Below are positions 42,852-51,836 of a stretch of DNA of 64,000 nt, piece after piece. Location: assembly GCF_001425045.1 (NCBI RefSeq), contig NZ_LMDJ01000036.1:62001-126000 (forward strand), written 5' to 3'. Under the pieces are notes generated by a model. The model was not told the origin of the DNA. It ran no database searches and saw only the letters and a list, made by a program, of their open reading frames with translations. Made by a program: the position numbers and the translations under genes. This DNA is from Massilia sp. Root351 (GTDB lineage: Bacteria; Pseudomonadota; Gammaproteobacteria; Burkholderiales; Burkholderiaceae_D). Each line of letters opens with the position of its first letter. Positions within the stretch are counted from its first letter, which is position 1.

Positions 42852-43025
42852 TCACTCGGGGACCTCAACAGGCCCAACCAGCACCTCATCAACGTAGCGG
42901 TACTGGTCGATGCGCCCGGGGTCAAAGTCGGCCGGCGCAGTCAGCACTGCCTGCTCCGAGCCCGACGGCACATGCTCATCGGTGGCGGTCGCGAACACGC
43001 GGTTGTCGTTAATGATCAATTTCAT
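42852..43025 (-). CDS. 57-aa phage protein downstream of the tail fibre genes
   Basis: Short gene read directly from the sequence: begins MKLIINDNRVFATATDEH and ends VLVGPVEVPE. AAAGGAAC lies 5-6 bases before the ATG at 43025. Acidic, single domain, no membrane segment. Short proteins with this start type are common beside siphophage tail-fibre genes and may be fibre-assembly or tip accessories; the function is not known to me. Confidence 0.7.
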   Translation of the reverse strand: MKLIINDNRVFATATDEHVPSGSEQAVLTAPADFDPGRIDQYRYVDEVLVGPVEVPE

Positions 43026-43034
43026 ATCGTTCCT

Positions 43035-43955
43035 TTAGGTCATGTCCACGTAGTTGACGCTCTGGGCGGCATTCACGCCTCCGTAACCAGTGCTACCAAT
43101 GTCGAAGGCGCAGTTCTCAAACGAGCCCCATATCTGCATGGTCGAGGAGTTCGTCATGTTGGTGATGACAACGGTTGCACCGGAAATAACGGTGTTCGAA
43201 CTACCAGCATTGCCGCCAATGAGCCGACCACTGTAGGTAAGCGAAATCGCCCCGAGGTTGTTGCCGATCATCTTGGTAGCAATGATCAGGATTTTTGATG
43301 GGAACGTTGGACCGAACGGCACATAGGTTCCTACAATGCCGTCCTCATTCGGCGTTTGCTTCGTTACCTGCTTATTTGCGATTAACCACGACTTGGCGCT
43401 TGCGCTCGCAACCAAGCGGGCAATGAAGTTCTCCGATACCGCAATCGCGCCTTTCGCCACTGAACTGCCGAACAGCGCGGCCAATGCTGTGTTGCTTGCG
43501 CATGCCGCACTCGCACACGTCGCGTCATTCACGAACACTGCCGGATTCGCCGCGATAGTAGCCATGTAGCCGGCCGAATTGACGAGCGTGGCCAGGAGTG
43601 GCGTGTTGGTGTACAGCGCTGTCAGGCCGGCGGCCGAGCTGAGCATCGCGCCCATGGCCACGGCGCTATTCAAGAGCGTTGCCTGCGTGGACGCGGAGTT
43701 GAGTAGCGCCGCCAGCAAACCGCCCGAGCTACTCGATGCAGCGGCGCAGATATCTGTCATCGCCAACGGCGAACCGGCAAAAACTGCTGCAGCCGTGACC
43801 GAGTCGACCACGCCCGCGTAACGCCCGGGCAGGCGCAGTGCTTTCTGGAAGCCAGCGCGGTTTTCCGCAATGGCAAGGTACGCTTGCAGCTCAGCCGCGG
43901 TCACATTCCCCAGCGCGGCCGCGCGCAGCAGCCTGAGGCCTTTTTGAACACTCAT
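43035..43955 (-). CDS. tail fibre/tip-like protein
   Basis: 306 aa. The N-terminal about 190 aa is Ala/Ser-rich with short imperfect repeats (LLNSASTQATLLNSAVAMGAMLSSAAGLTALY), probably a long helical or beta-helical shaft. The C-terminal part is Gly/Ser/Thr/Asn-rich (ILIIATKMIGNNLG, SGRLIGGNAGSSNTVISGATVVITNMTNSS), resembling receptor-binding tips. Assignment is by position between the tail fibre and lysis genes. Confidence 0.65.
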   Translation of the reverse strand: MSVQKGLRLLRAAALGNVTAAELQAYLAIAENRAGFQKALRLPGRYAGVVDSVTAAAVFAGSPLAMTDICAAASSSSGGLLAALLNSASTQATLLNSAVAMGAMLSSAAGLTALYTNTPLLATLVNSAGYMATIAANPAVFVNDATCASAACASNTALAALFGSSVAKGAIAVSENFIARLVASASAKSWLIANKQVTKQTPNEDGIVGTYVPFGPTFPSKILIIATKMIGNNLGAISLTYSGRLIGGNAGSSNTVISGATVVITNMTNSSTMQIWGSFENCAFDIGSTGYGGVNAAQSVNYVDMT

Positions 43956-43963
43956 ATTCCGTC

Positions 43964-44926
43964 CTATTGTTTAGTTACCTGCAAGCCCCAATACCCAGGG
44001 GTCAAGGCAATCGACGTCGAGGTAAACGAGTTTGACAGCCTCACCGATACCGTGCCGGGGGCGCTCACTACGCCGCTGACGCTCAGGCCCACGGGCAGCG
44101 CCACGACTGGGATCACCGCAACCAAGTCGCCAACGGCCACCCCGGGCGCTGGTACAGTGATGTCCACCGCAGCGTTGCCGGCGATGCTGGTGAGGGTCAT
44201 ATTGAAGCGCAGCCGTAACGGCAGTTCCGACAGCCAGCACTCGGCAGCGAAATCGGGATCGGCCGCAATCATGATCCAGGCGCCACCCACGGTACGGAAC
44301 GACGTAGCGTCATCATCCGGCTCGACGCTGCCAGCCTGCCACTCGAACAGGCCAAGCCGCCGCACCAGGTAACGAGTCGCCACCAACCCGCCAGCGATGG
44401 CACGCAGGTCAGCGCGGTCCTCGTAGGCCTTCACGGCCGTAACGAACTCTGCCATTTCCAGCCCGCTCTCGTCCGCGTTGACGCGCACGCCTTTCAATCG
44501 CTGCCCAGCCAGCGTCGGCAAGCCAGCCAGAGCGGCATGGGCAAGCACCGAAGCGCCCATCTGTGCAATCGAGGTCGCATTGGCAAGCGCCGCCCCCGCG
44601 CTGCCGGCGGCGGCCGTGGCGGACAGACCAGCGGCAGAGGCACTGGCCGCTGCAGCATCAGCCCGGTCATGCGCGTCGCCGGCAGCTGCTCCCGCAGCGC
44701 TTGCGCTGGCCGATGCAGCGCCTTGGCTCATCGCCGCAGCCAGCGCCGAACCATAGGCCTCCGTGGCGTTGTGCCAGACGTTCTGACCGAGCGCCTTGAA
44801 CTGAAGAACCGCAGCGATGAGCCATGTCACGAACGCGTCAACGAGCAGGGAAAAGGTTGCCCGGTTCCCCCGCTGCGGCGCCGCAGTGGCCAGCGGTGTT
44901 AATGGAGGTGGGTTCTCTACTGCCAT
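43964..44926 (-). CDS. tail fibre protein
   Basis: 320 aa. It has an N-terminal attachment-like segment (FSLLVDAFVTWLIAAVLQFKALGQNVWHNA) and an Ala-rich coiled region (about 60-130; AASASASAAGAAAGDAHDRADAAAASASAAG) typical of phage fibre shafts. A C-terminal beta-rich domain follows (about 215-320). The start overlaps the stop of the next upstream gene by 1 bp. Host recognition is the expected role. Confidence 0.72.
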   Translation of the reverse strand: MAVENPPPLTPLATAAPQRGNRATFSLLVDAFVTWLIAAVLQFKALGQNVWHNATEAYGSALAAAMSQGAASASASAAGAAAGDAHDRADAAAASASAAGLSATAAAGSAGAALANATSIAQMGASVLAHAALAGLPTLAGQRLKGVRVNADESGLEMAEFVTAVKAYEDRADLRAIAGGLVATRYLVRRLGLFEWQAGSVEPDDDATSFRTVGGAWIMIAADPDFAAECWLSELPLRLRFNMTLTSIAGNAAVDITVPAPGVAVGDLVAVIPVVALPVGLSVSGVVSAPGTVSVRLSNSFTSTSIALTPGYWGLQVTKQ

Positions 44927-45849
44927 CAGATCATTCCTTGTACGGTTAGGGTCAGGTTGACCTCTTTTGAGTTTTCATATGTGAGCTTGCCGACACCCAG
45001 GCCGAACGAGCGCAGCCCCGAGTAGTTGGGTAGGTTGGTGCCAATCCAAACGCACGGCACGCCCATCACCAAGTTCAGCGTACGCAGCACCCCGTTGGCC
45101 TCGGCGATGGGCAAGATCGCGCTGGCCGTCATGTCCTGCGCGCTCTTTCGCCGTTTGATTTTCGTCTTGCCAAACTCATCCGTTTTCACGTACGAGTAAG
45201 ACTTCGGCTCGGCCGTAGCACCGAACTGTGTATCGCCAAGCGGCCTGAGATCGCCGACCGACAGAATCCCGCATTTCACTACGCCGCTCGCACGCGAGAG
45301 CACGAACTCAACCTGGCAGGAGAGATAAGGCTCCAGGCCTGTGACGAGAAAGTCGGTCACCGGTCTGTACGGCTCATAGAAATGCTCGAACCAGTCGTCA
45401 GGCGCGCTATCCTCCAAGCTGGCCTGATAGCGGCCGACTTCTTCGCCACCCGGCGGCGACGTCACGATGATGCTGAGCAGCTCCGCGTCCAAGCCGCCGC
45501 CGAAGATGCCGGTGACCGCGCCCGGCTTCAGCACGACACGCAACTGCTGATCCACCTCCGTCTGCGTGTTGACCTCACCGTCGAACATCGCGTACCGATT
45601 GGTTGGAGTCAGGTCGAGCCACCACGGGGCAGGGGCGGCCTGGTTCACGTCCAAGGCGGGATCTTTTCCCACATTGCCGGCACGCTGGCTCTCGAAGATC
45701 CGATGCGTACCAGTCCGTCGACAACGCACACCAACGGGATACGTTGCGTTCGGGTCCCATAGCACGTATTCGTTTTCCGGCACGTTGCTGCTAACCAGGT
45801 TGTCATCGGAGATCGCTGTGGGCACCAGCACGCTAAGCGAAGCCGCCAT
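44926..45849 (-). CDS. tail protein downstream of the tape measure
   Basis: 307 aa. The N-terminal part has Trp/Tyr-rich segments similar to carbohydrate-binding modules of tail proteins (NEYVLWDPNATYPVGVRCRRTGTHRIFES). The middle holds beta-rich domains (APWWLDLTPTNRYAMFDGEVNTQTE), and the C-terminus ends in TLTVQGMI. Position suggests a distal-tail or baseplate component. No catalytic motif is seen. Confidence 0.6.
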   Translation of the reverse strand: MAASLSVLVPTAISDDNLVSSNVPENEYVLWDPNATYPVGVRCRRTGTHRIFESQRAGNVGKDPALDVNQAAPAPWWLDLTPTNRYAMFDGEVNTQTEVDQQLRVVLKPGAVTGIFGGGLDAELLSIIVTSPPGGEEVGRYQASLEDSAPDDWFEHFYEPYRPVTDFLVTGLEPYLSCQVEFVLSRASGVVKCGILSVGDLRPLGDTQFGATAEPKSYSYVKTDEFGKTKIKRRKSAQDMTASAILPIAEANGVLRTLNLVMGVPCVWIGTNLPNYSGLRSFGLGVGKLTYENSKEVNLTLTVQGMI

Positions 45850-48800
45850 TACGCGCCCTCCTCTACCGTGCGCATCGCCACTGCGCCCTCCGTTACCTGG
45901 TCAAACTGCGTGGCAAGCTTGTCGGTGCTTACCGCCGTTGCCTTCGACGCGATCCGGATCGCCTCCAACTCGGTTCGCACCAGTGCCAGTTCGCGGGCCA
46001 GCTGCGCCACGTCTGCGCCGGCCAGGCCGGCCGTCGACGTCTCGCCGGCGGATGCACGCGTAGGCTGCACGAACTCGACGCGCGTGCTGTCTGCGTCTAC
46101 GCCGCGTCCCGCCACCGTGGCGGTTCCCCCGGTGGCGGCTTGCCCTGCAGGCGTCTTCAAGCCTTCGATCAACGCCGCCATACGGACCTTGAAGTCCGCC
46201 AGGGAATCCACCACCGACACGGTGGCCACCGTGTTGCCCAGCGTCGCATCCAACTGCGCCTGCGCTGCAGCGAGCGTCTGATCCAGCTGCAGGATCTGCG
46301 CGTCGTAGGCATCCTGCGCGAGCTTGATCTCCCGATCAAACGCAGCGGACGCCGCAGCCTGGCCTTTCTGCAGTTGATCCAGCTGCTTCTCGGCCAGTTC
46401 AATAGCGGAGTCTGACTTCGTCAGCGCGTTGTCCGTCAGATCGTTCAAGTCCGCGATTTGGCCGGCAGTCACGTAGAAGTCCCGGGCATAATCTTCGAAC
46501 GACTCGAACAGGCCTGCGCTCGGCTGCGACACCACGCCCAGTGCGTCCTTCAACGCGTCCGCGCTCGGCAGCACACCCGAGGCCTTCGCCACAGCCAGCG
46601 CCGCCGCGATCTGCGACTGGCCCACCCGGCGATCCATCCCTGCCGAGTCTTCCAGCCGCATACCGTCCAGCGTGGATTTGAGCGACTGCCCCAGCTGGCG
46701 CAACCGATCATTTTTGCCCTTCTCTGCGTCAATGCTGGCCGCCATCGAATCGGCTTCGAGCTTGGCCAGCTCTTCGGCCGACGTCTTGCGCGCCGTGAGG
46801 ATGGCCAGCTGGGCATCGAGCGACGCCTTGGCACTGGCCTTCTCCGCCTCAATGCTCTTCGATACCACGGCCATCGCGGAGTTCGCGGCCGTCTTGAGCG
46901 TTTCAACCATCTTCTGCTCTCCCTGTAATGCCTTCAGCCGGTCATAAAGCGCCTTGGTAGACGCAGACATGCCAGCCGTCTCGAACTTACGCAGCTCACT
47001 TTCACTCATCCGCGACTTCAGGATGGCGTCGATCTGCTGCTGGTAGCTTTCATTGGTACGCGCTAGAGCCTCCGCTGCGGCCTTGTCCGCCACAGCTTTG
47101 GCATCTGCCGCCGCCTTCGCTTCGGCCGCCGCCTTGGCCTGCGCCTGCAGCACCTCACGCTGCTCGTATAGAGCCAGCGTGGACGCGGCCATGCCCTTCA
47201 CTTCCAGCGCGCGCTGTTCGGCAAGCGGCAGCGCAGCCTTAACCAGCTCATCGATGTCGGCCTTGATAGCTGCATTCGTCTCCGCCAGTGCATCGGCGGC
47301 CGCACGCGCCTTCTCGGCCGCGATGGTCTGCTCGTAGAGCGCCAAGTTGCTCTTGTCCTTCGCGTCACGCTCGCGCTCCAGCAGCTGCACAGAGGTCAGC
47401 GTGGCCTGGTCGTAGCGCTCTTGCAGCAACCTGCGCTCTTCGGCGATGTCCTCTTGCGAACGGCTGAGGTCCACGATTGCCGCGTGCGTCTTGGCGAATG
47501 CATCGGACAGATCCATCAGCGCCGCGTACTGCTTGGCGCCGGCCTCCGTGGCAAGCGCCCCGGACGAAGCCAGGCCCAGGACAACGTCCCTGAACTGGTC
47601 CCGCGTGGTGATGCCGGCAAGTCCCATGGCGGCCAGCTGCTCGGTGACGTACTTCTGCACCGGAGCCAGTCGCTGCGCCTCCGTCAGGAAGTTGTCGTTG
47701 AATGAAGAGGTTTTGCTGGCCAGTTCGTTGATGCCACCGGTCAGTCCGATGAGGCGTTCGCGCGCGGCGATGCTGGCCAACCCGGTTTGCCCGAACGTGC
47801 TACCGCTCGAGGCCAAGATGGAATCGAGGTTCGCGTAATTGCTCGACACCCGCACCAGCGTCTCGAGGTAGCCCTCGCCGACTTGCTGGAACTGGTCAAG
47901 GCCAGCGACTCCGAACTTGGCCAGGTCGTCTCCGACCTTGGAGAACACCGTCTCAAGCTGCTTCTGGATTTCCTCACCGCTCAGCCCTTTCAGGCTGATC
48001 TTGCCCACGTCCACCACGAACGAGTTCAGGTGCTGCGTGAACTCGTAGCCGCCGACGCCCAGCAGATTGCCGGCCTCCGATACGCTGGTGGCCAGGTTGC
48101 GGATCACCTTCGTGAACTGGTCGTTCGCCTCGGTTCCCAGGCCCGACAGCGACGTGCTGAACTTGTCGCTGCGGAACAGGCCACCGTCCTTCTTCGTGTC
48201 CGTGTACTGACTGGCCACGACGCCACTGGACAACGCATTGCCCAGTGTGGACTTAGCGAGCGTCACCCCGGTATCGAGCGTGGTCACCTTGCCGCCGAAC
48301 ACCCCACCCAGGATTTTCCCGGTGATCTTGCCGACCAGGCCGCCAGTGAGCTTGTCCAGCACCAGGCCGACGCCGCCGCCCAGGACCGCCGTCATCAGCG
48401 TCGAGTTGCCCAGCTCGTACGCGCTACCCTTGCTGTCGGGCGCCATTTCCCCTGTCAGCCCAGCCGTCCTGACGAGCAGGTTGCCAAGGCCCGAGATCGA
48501 GCTCTCGATGTTGCGCAGAGAGGCCAGCATGCCGGCAGTGTGGGACAGCTCGATGTTCGAACTCTTCTCCAGCGCATCAAGGGAACGAGCGATCGAATCC
48601 GACTTGCCAGTCGGATCGCCAAGAATCGAGCCGGTGCCGGCCGCTTCTTGGCGTTCCTTGGACACGTTCGCGCCGCCCGAACCGCCGCCGCTGATCGCCA
48701 CGCCCAGGCCTGCCAGCAGTGCGATGACGGCGGCGCCGGCGGCGACGTTTGCGGGGAACGGCAGCGAGGCCAGGGTTCTCGCTACAGCCGCCACACCGTC

Positions 48801-51038
48801 CGCTGCAGCCCGCACACCGGAATTGGCCACCGATGCCGTGGTGGCCGTGGTATCGACTGCAGTCTCCGTAGCCCGGCTGGCCACGAACAGGCTCGTGAAG
48901 GCCGTCAGCAGGCCGCTCTTGGCCACCATGCTCTCGATGGCCATCGCCATCTCGACCGCCCTGAAAGTCTTCTCCACGGCGTCCATGGCCCGATAGCCGG
49001 CCGTGTGTTCCTTGAAGAAGGCTTTGCCCGCCCCCGCGATGTCGCCATACGAGCGCACCTGCGCTTGCGCGCTCTGCGCTGCCGCCGCAGCATTGGCCTT
49101 GTGAATCTTTGCCTGGTCAGGCCCAGCCTCCTTCAGGGACACGGCCAACTGGGCCGCCACCGCCGCCTGTGCCTTGCCGTACCCTGACAAGGCCGTGGTG
49201 ATGCCACCGATGGCACTGCCGACCTCGCCGAAGGACTTCGCCATGCCAGCCGCAGCCGACCTGGTCACTTCATCCAGCGACGACATTACGTCCAGCAGTT
49301 CCTTCGCCTCGGCAACACCACTCCCCTTTTCCAGCGCCGTTTTCTTGCCCTGCAACTCAGCTAAGCGTGTGTTGGCAATGATGAGCGCCTCTACGGTGGC
49401 AATCTCCGCCTGGCTGCCTTCATTGGCCTCCAGCGACGCTTTGCGCAGCTCCAGCTTGGCAATGGCGGCGCGCGTAATCTGTTCGGGCAGCTTGCCGTAG
49501 TTGTCGATCTCCGCCTGCAGCGCATTCACCGATTCAAAAGCGCCAGCCACACGCTTCTGATTAGCCTCCAACTCCTCCTTTTCCTGCCGCTCAGTCTCAC
49601 CACGGCTCACCAACAGCCGCTGGTTCAAGCTAAGCTGCATCAAGCCTGTTTCAAGCAGTTGCTGCTCCTTGTCGGAAAGGTTCACGGTGCCTTCGGCGCG
49701 GCCACGAATGAGCGTGGCGATCTGCCGCTCGGCTTCAGTCAAGGGCCTGGCCAGTTCCAATTCTCTGGCCGACAAAGCGATCTTCTCCTGCAGGGCTTTG
49801 TTGAGCGCGTCATAGTCGCTCTTGGCCTCTTTCGCATCTTTGTCCGTTCCGGTGCTGTATGACAGCGTCTTCTTCTCCGCGCCTGCCGCCGGTGTCGGCT
49901 TATTAGCGCGCGCTGCGATGCGCGCCAACACCGCCTGCTCCATCAAGTTTGCAGGCTTGTTCCACAGTTCTTCATAGCGCCGGTTCGCGTCGTCCAACAC
50001 GGCATTGCGTTCGGCGAGCGCCTTGCGCAGATCGTCCACCGGATTGCGCCCTTGCGCCAGCTTTGTCGCAAAAACAGTCGGGCTCAGGTTGTGCGCCGCC
50101 GTCGCCGCAAATTCGATGTCGGCGTACACAGCTTTGAAGCTGCCCTTAATCGCGGAGAAAATGCCCGGCAGCAGCTTAGCCACATCAATTACACGCGCAA
50201 TGCCCACGGCCAGGTCGTCGGCCCACCCGCCCGCCGGCCCCTTAGCCAAATCCGCTTCCATCTTGCCAGTATCTGAAAACGCTCCCAGCAGGTCATTGAG
50301 AGCGGGCAGCGCCGCGATAGTGATCGTCGTCGCCATAGCCTGGTAATTCGCCTTGAGCATGCCCAGCTGGTCCTGGTATGTCGCTGCAGCGCTCGCCGCA
50401 TCGGCGCTCACACCTGTGAACTTGTCGACGCTATCGGCCACGTCGTTCAGGTATGGCAGTAGTTCAGCACCGCTCTTCTTGAACACGTCCGTAATGAGCG
50501 CGGCCTTGCCTGCGCCATCTTCATACCCCTGCAGGCTCTTCGCCACTTCCACCAGCACTTCGGCCGGGTCGCGCAGATTGCCTGCTGCATCCTTTGCCGA
50601 CACACCCAGCACGCCTAGCGCCTTTCGCGTCTTGCTGCTTTCTTCATCGACGCCAGCCATCCCCCTTGCGAGGATCGTCAACGCGCCGTCAACCTTCCCG
50701 AAATCGGTATCGAAGGCCACAGCGACTTGCTGCAGCCGCGACAGGTTCTCAACCGATGCGCCCGTCTTCTGCGTCAAGTCGTCCAGCGATGCCAGACTGT
50801 CGATGGAGCGGTTGAACTGCTCCAATACAGTGCTCACGCTGGCATATGCGGCGACAGCGCCAACGGCTGTACGAGCCAAGCCGGCAAAATATTCCTTGCC
50901 GGCGCTGCTCGCACGGTCGAAGTGCCGCTGTGCATTTTGCGCGAACTGCAGCGCGGCCTGGTCGGAGCGCTCCAGACCCCGCGTGTACTCGGCGTACTCC
51001 AGGGCCAGTTTCACCACCAGCGATCCAAGTGCTGACAT
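45849..51038 (-). CDS. phage tape measure protein
   Basis: 1,729 aa, the longest gene. The N-terminal part resembles lambda-like tape measure proteins (SLVVKLALEYAEYTRGLERSDQAALQFAQNAQ, then the TP901-type region with LQQVAVAFDTDFGKVDGALTILARGMAGV). Hydrophobic helices are seen near 770-830 (GLLTAFTSLFV; FPANVAAGAAVIALLAGLGVAISGG). Long heptad coiled coils occupy much of 400-700 and 1,250-1,650. At about 3 residues per 0.45 nm, such a protein would specify a long siphovirus tail (family knowledge). GGGAGG precedes ATG 51038. Confidence 0.92.
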   Translation of the reverse strand: MSALGSLVVKLALEYAEYTRGLERSDQAALQFAQNAQRHFDRASSAGKEYFAGLARTAVGAVAAYASVSTVLEQFNRSIDSLASLDDLTQKTGASVENLSRLQQVAVAFDTDFGKVDGALTILARGMAGVDEESSKTRKALGVLGVSAKDAAGNLRDPAEVLVEVAKSLQGYEDGAGKAALITDVFKKSGAELLPYLNDVADSVDKFTGVSADAASAAATYQDQLGMLKANYQAMATTITIAALPALNDLLGAFSDTGKMEADLAKGPAGGWADDLAVGIARVIDVAKLLPGIFSAIKGSFKAVYADIEFAATAAHNLSPTVFATKLAQGRNPVDDLRKALAERNAVLDDANRRYEELWNKPANLMEQAVLARIAARANKPTPAAGAEKKTLSYSTGTDKDAKEAKSDYDALNKALQEKIALSARELELARPLTEAERQIATLIRGRAEGTVNLSDKEQQLLETGLMQLSLNQRLLVSRGETERQEKEELEANQKRVAGAFESVNALQAEIDNYGKLPEQITRAAIAKLELRKASLEANEGSQAEIATVEALIIANTRLAELQGKKTALEKGSGVAEAKELLDVMSSLDEVTRSAAAGMAKSFGEVGSAIGGITTALSGYGKAQAAVAAQLAVSLKEAGPDQAKIHKANAAAAAQSAQAQVRSYGDIAGAGKAFFKEHTAGYRAMDAVEKTFRAVEMAMAIESMVAKSGLLTAFTSLFVASRATETAVDTTATTASVANSGVRAAADGVAAVARTLASLPFPANVAAGAAVIALLAGLGVAISGGGSGGANVSKERQEAAGTGSILGDPTGKSDSIARSLDALEKSSNIELSHTAGMLASLRNIESSISGLGNLLVRTAGLTGEMAPDSKGSAYELGNSTLMTAVLGGGVGLVLDKLTGGLVGKITGKILGGVFGGKVTTLDTGVTLAKSTLGNALSSGVVASQYTDTKKDGGLFRSDKFSTSLSGLGTEANDQFTKVIRNLATSVSEAGNLLGVGGYEFTQHLNSFVVDVGKISLKGLSGEEIQKQLETVFSKVGDDLAKFGVAGLDQFQQVGEGYLETLVRVSSNYANLDSILASSGSTFGQTGLASIAARERLIGLTGGINELASKTSSFNDNFLTEAQRLAPVQKYVTEQLAAMGLAGITTRDQFRDVVLGLASSGALATEAGAKQYAALMDLSDAFAKTHAAIVDLSRSQEDIAEERRLLQERYDQATLTSVQLLERERDAKDKSNLALYEQTIAAEKARAAADALAETNAAIKADIDELVKAALPLAEQRALEVKGMAASTLALYEQREVLQAQAKAAAEAKAAADAKAVADKAAAEALARTNESYQQQIDAILKSRMSESELRKFETAGMSASTKALYDRLKALQGEQKMVETLKTAANSAMAVVSKSIEAEKASAKASLDAQLAILTARKTSAEELAKLEADSMAASIDAEKGKNDRLRQLGQSLKSTLDGMRLEDSAGMDRRVGQSQIAAALAVAKASGVLPSADALKDALGVVSQPSAGLFESFEDYARDFYVTAGQIADLNDLTDNALTKSDSAIELAEKQLDQLQKGQAAASAAFDREIKLAQDAYDAQILQLDQTLAAAQAQLDATLGNTVATVSVVDSLADFKVRMAALIEGLKTPAGQAATGGTATVAGRGVDADSTRVEFVQPTRASAGETSTAGLAGADVAQLARELALVRTELEAIRIASKATAVSTDKLATQFDQVTEGAVAMRTVEEGA

Positions 51039-51063
51039 AGACCTCCCAATTTCTCGACGCGTC

Positions 51064-51447
51064 TCAGCGCGCCTTTCGTTCATTCAGCAGCGGCAGCGCT
51101 GCCTGCTCCATTACGCGCAATCCACGAAACAGATCCGGCTGCAGCTCTTGGGCGATCCCCAGCATGCGCATCGTGGACTCGACTTTCTGATAGTCCAGGC
51201 CCCAATAGATCCGGCCTTCCATACCCGCTGACACGTTCCACTGCGTGGACACATCAAGGAACAGCAGCACCGTGGCCCAGTTCTCTTCCCACACGTGGCA
51301 ATCCAGATCGACCGGCTGCAGCTTCTCGCGCGCCGCGTCGATGACGTGCGCCGGTGCGTGCATCGCCTCCAGCTGCGCGATCACGTCGTCATCAATCACG
51401 GCGGCGGCCGGCGTGTCGCCAGCCCAGTGCCGCGCCGCCGCAATTAG
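51064..51447 (-). CDS. tail assembly chaperone T-part (DUF1799-like), made by -1 frameshift
   Basis: The frame from 51447 reads LIAAARHWAGDTPAAA, then continues through 51399 (GTG, MIDDDVIAQLE) to VWEENWATVLLFLDVSTQWNVSAGMEGRIYWGLDYQKVESTMRMLGI. This DUF1799 pattern is usually the -1 frameshift extension of the tail assembly chaperone. 127 aa are added to 108 aa of the upstream gene, giving about 235 aa. The conserved HWAG part lies upstream of any start codon in this frame, which supports frameshifting rather than separate initiation. Confidence 0.82.
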   Translation of the reverse strand, partial: LIAAARHWAGDTPAAAVIDDDVIAQLEAMHAPAHVIDAAREKLQPVDLDCHVWEENWATVLLFLDVSTQWNVSAGMEGRIYWGLDYQKVESTMRMLGIAQELQPDLFRGLRVMEQAALPLLNERKAR

Positions 51448-51770
51448 TTTTTTTCCTTGGCCTTGAAGATCGAGGCCCAGAAGCCTTCGGACAGGGCGGC
51501 AAACGCCTGAGGGATCGCCAGCACCACGTCGAAGTTCATCTGGTTGTACGGCACCGAGGTGTTGCTCTCGTCGAGCAGGCCACTCCAGCCCACCAACACT
51601 TTCTGCAGCACTTCCTTCTGCGGCAGAGTGCGCAGTTCGTCCAGCTCGTCCAGGGAGACGCGCTTGAACTCCGCCATAAAGTCGCTCTTCTCGTGCTTGC
51701 CGTGCATGTTCAGCAGTTCGACAACGATCTTTGCCATGTAGGTAGGGGTGACAGCGATTTTGAAAGCCAT
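51444..51770 (-). CDS. tail assembly chaperone G-part
   Basis: 108 aa, acidic and helical (FMAEFKRVSLDELDELRTLPQKEVLQKVLVGWSGLLDE), like lambda gpG-type chaperones that coat the tape measure during tail assembly. It ends KAKEKN followed by stop; the last codons GAA AAA AAC form the slippery heptamer A AAA AAC at 51447-51453. The terminator at 51790 separates it from the major tail protein gene. Confidence 0.85.
   Translation of the reverse strand: MAFKIAVTPTYMAKIVVELLNMHGKHEKSDFMAEFKRVSLDELDELRTLPQKEVLQKVLVGWSGLLDESNTSVPYNQMNFDVVLAIPQAFAALSEGFWASIFKAKEKN
51447..51453 (-). promoter_or_regulatory. -1 programmed frameshift site
   Basis: A-AAA-AAC in the correct zero frame (GAA AAA AAC TAA). 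Slippage by -1 reads CTA ATT GCG and joins the DUF1799-like frame without a stop. Confidence 0.85.
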
Positions 51771-51789
51771 GATTAATTCCTTAGAAATG

Positions 51790-51811
51790 AAAAGTCCCGC
51801 ACGAGGCGGGA
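51790..51811 (-). terminator. terminator after the major tail protein gene
   Basis: TCCCGC (51795-51800) with GCGGGA (51806-51811), 5-nt loop, then about four T on the minus strand. It is 26 bp past the major tail protein stop and may be partly read through so that tail tube protein is made in excess. Confidence 0.65.
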
Positions 51812-51836
51812 TCTGGGATGCGGGTTTAGAGGTCGG

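Noticed and set aside
47787..49187. 466-codon plus-strand frame inside the tape measure gene
   Set aside because: Antisense shadow of a coiled-coil gene with no domain or ribosome site.
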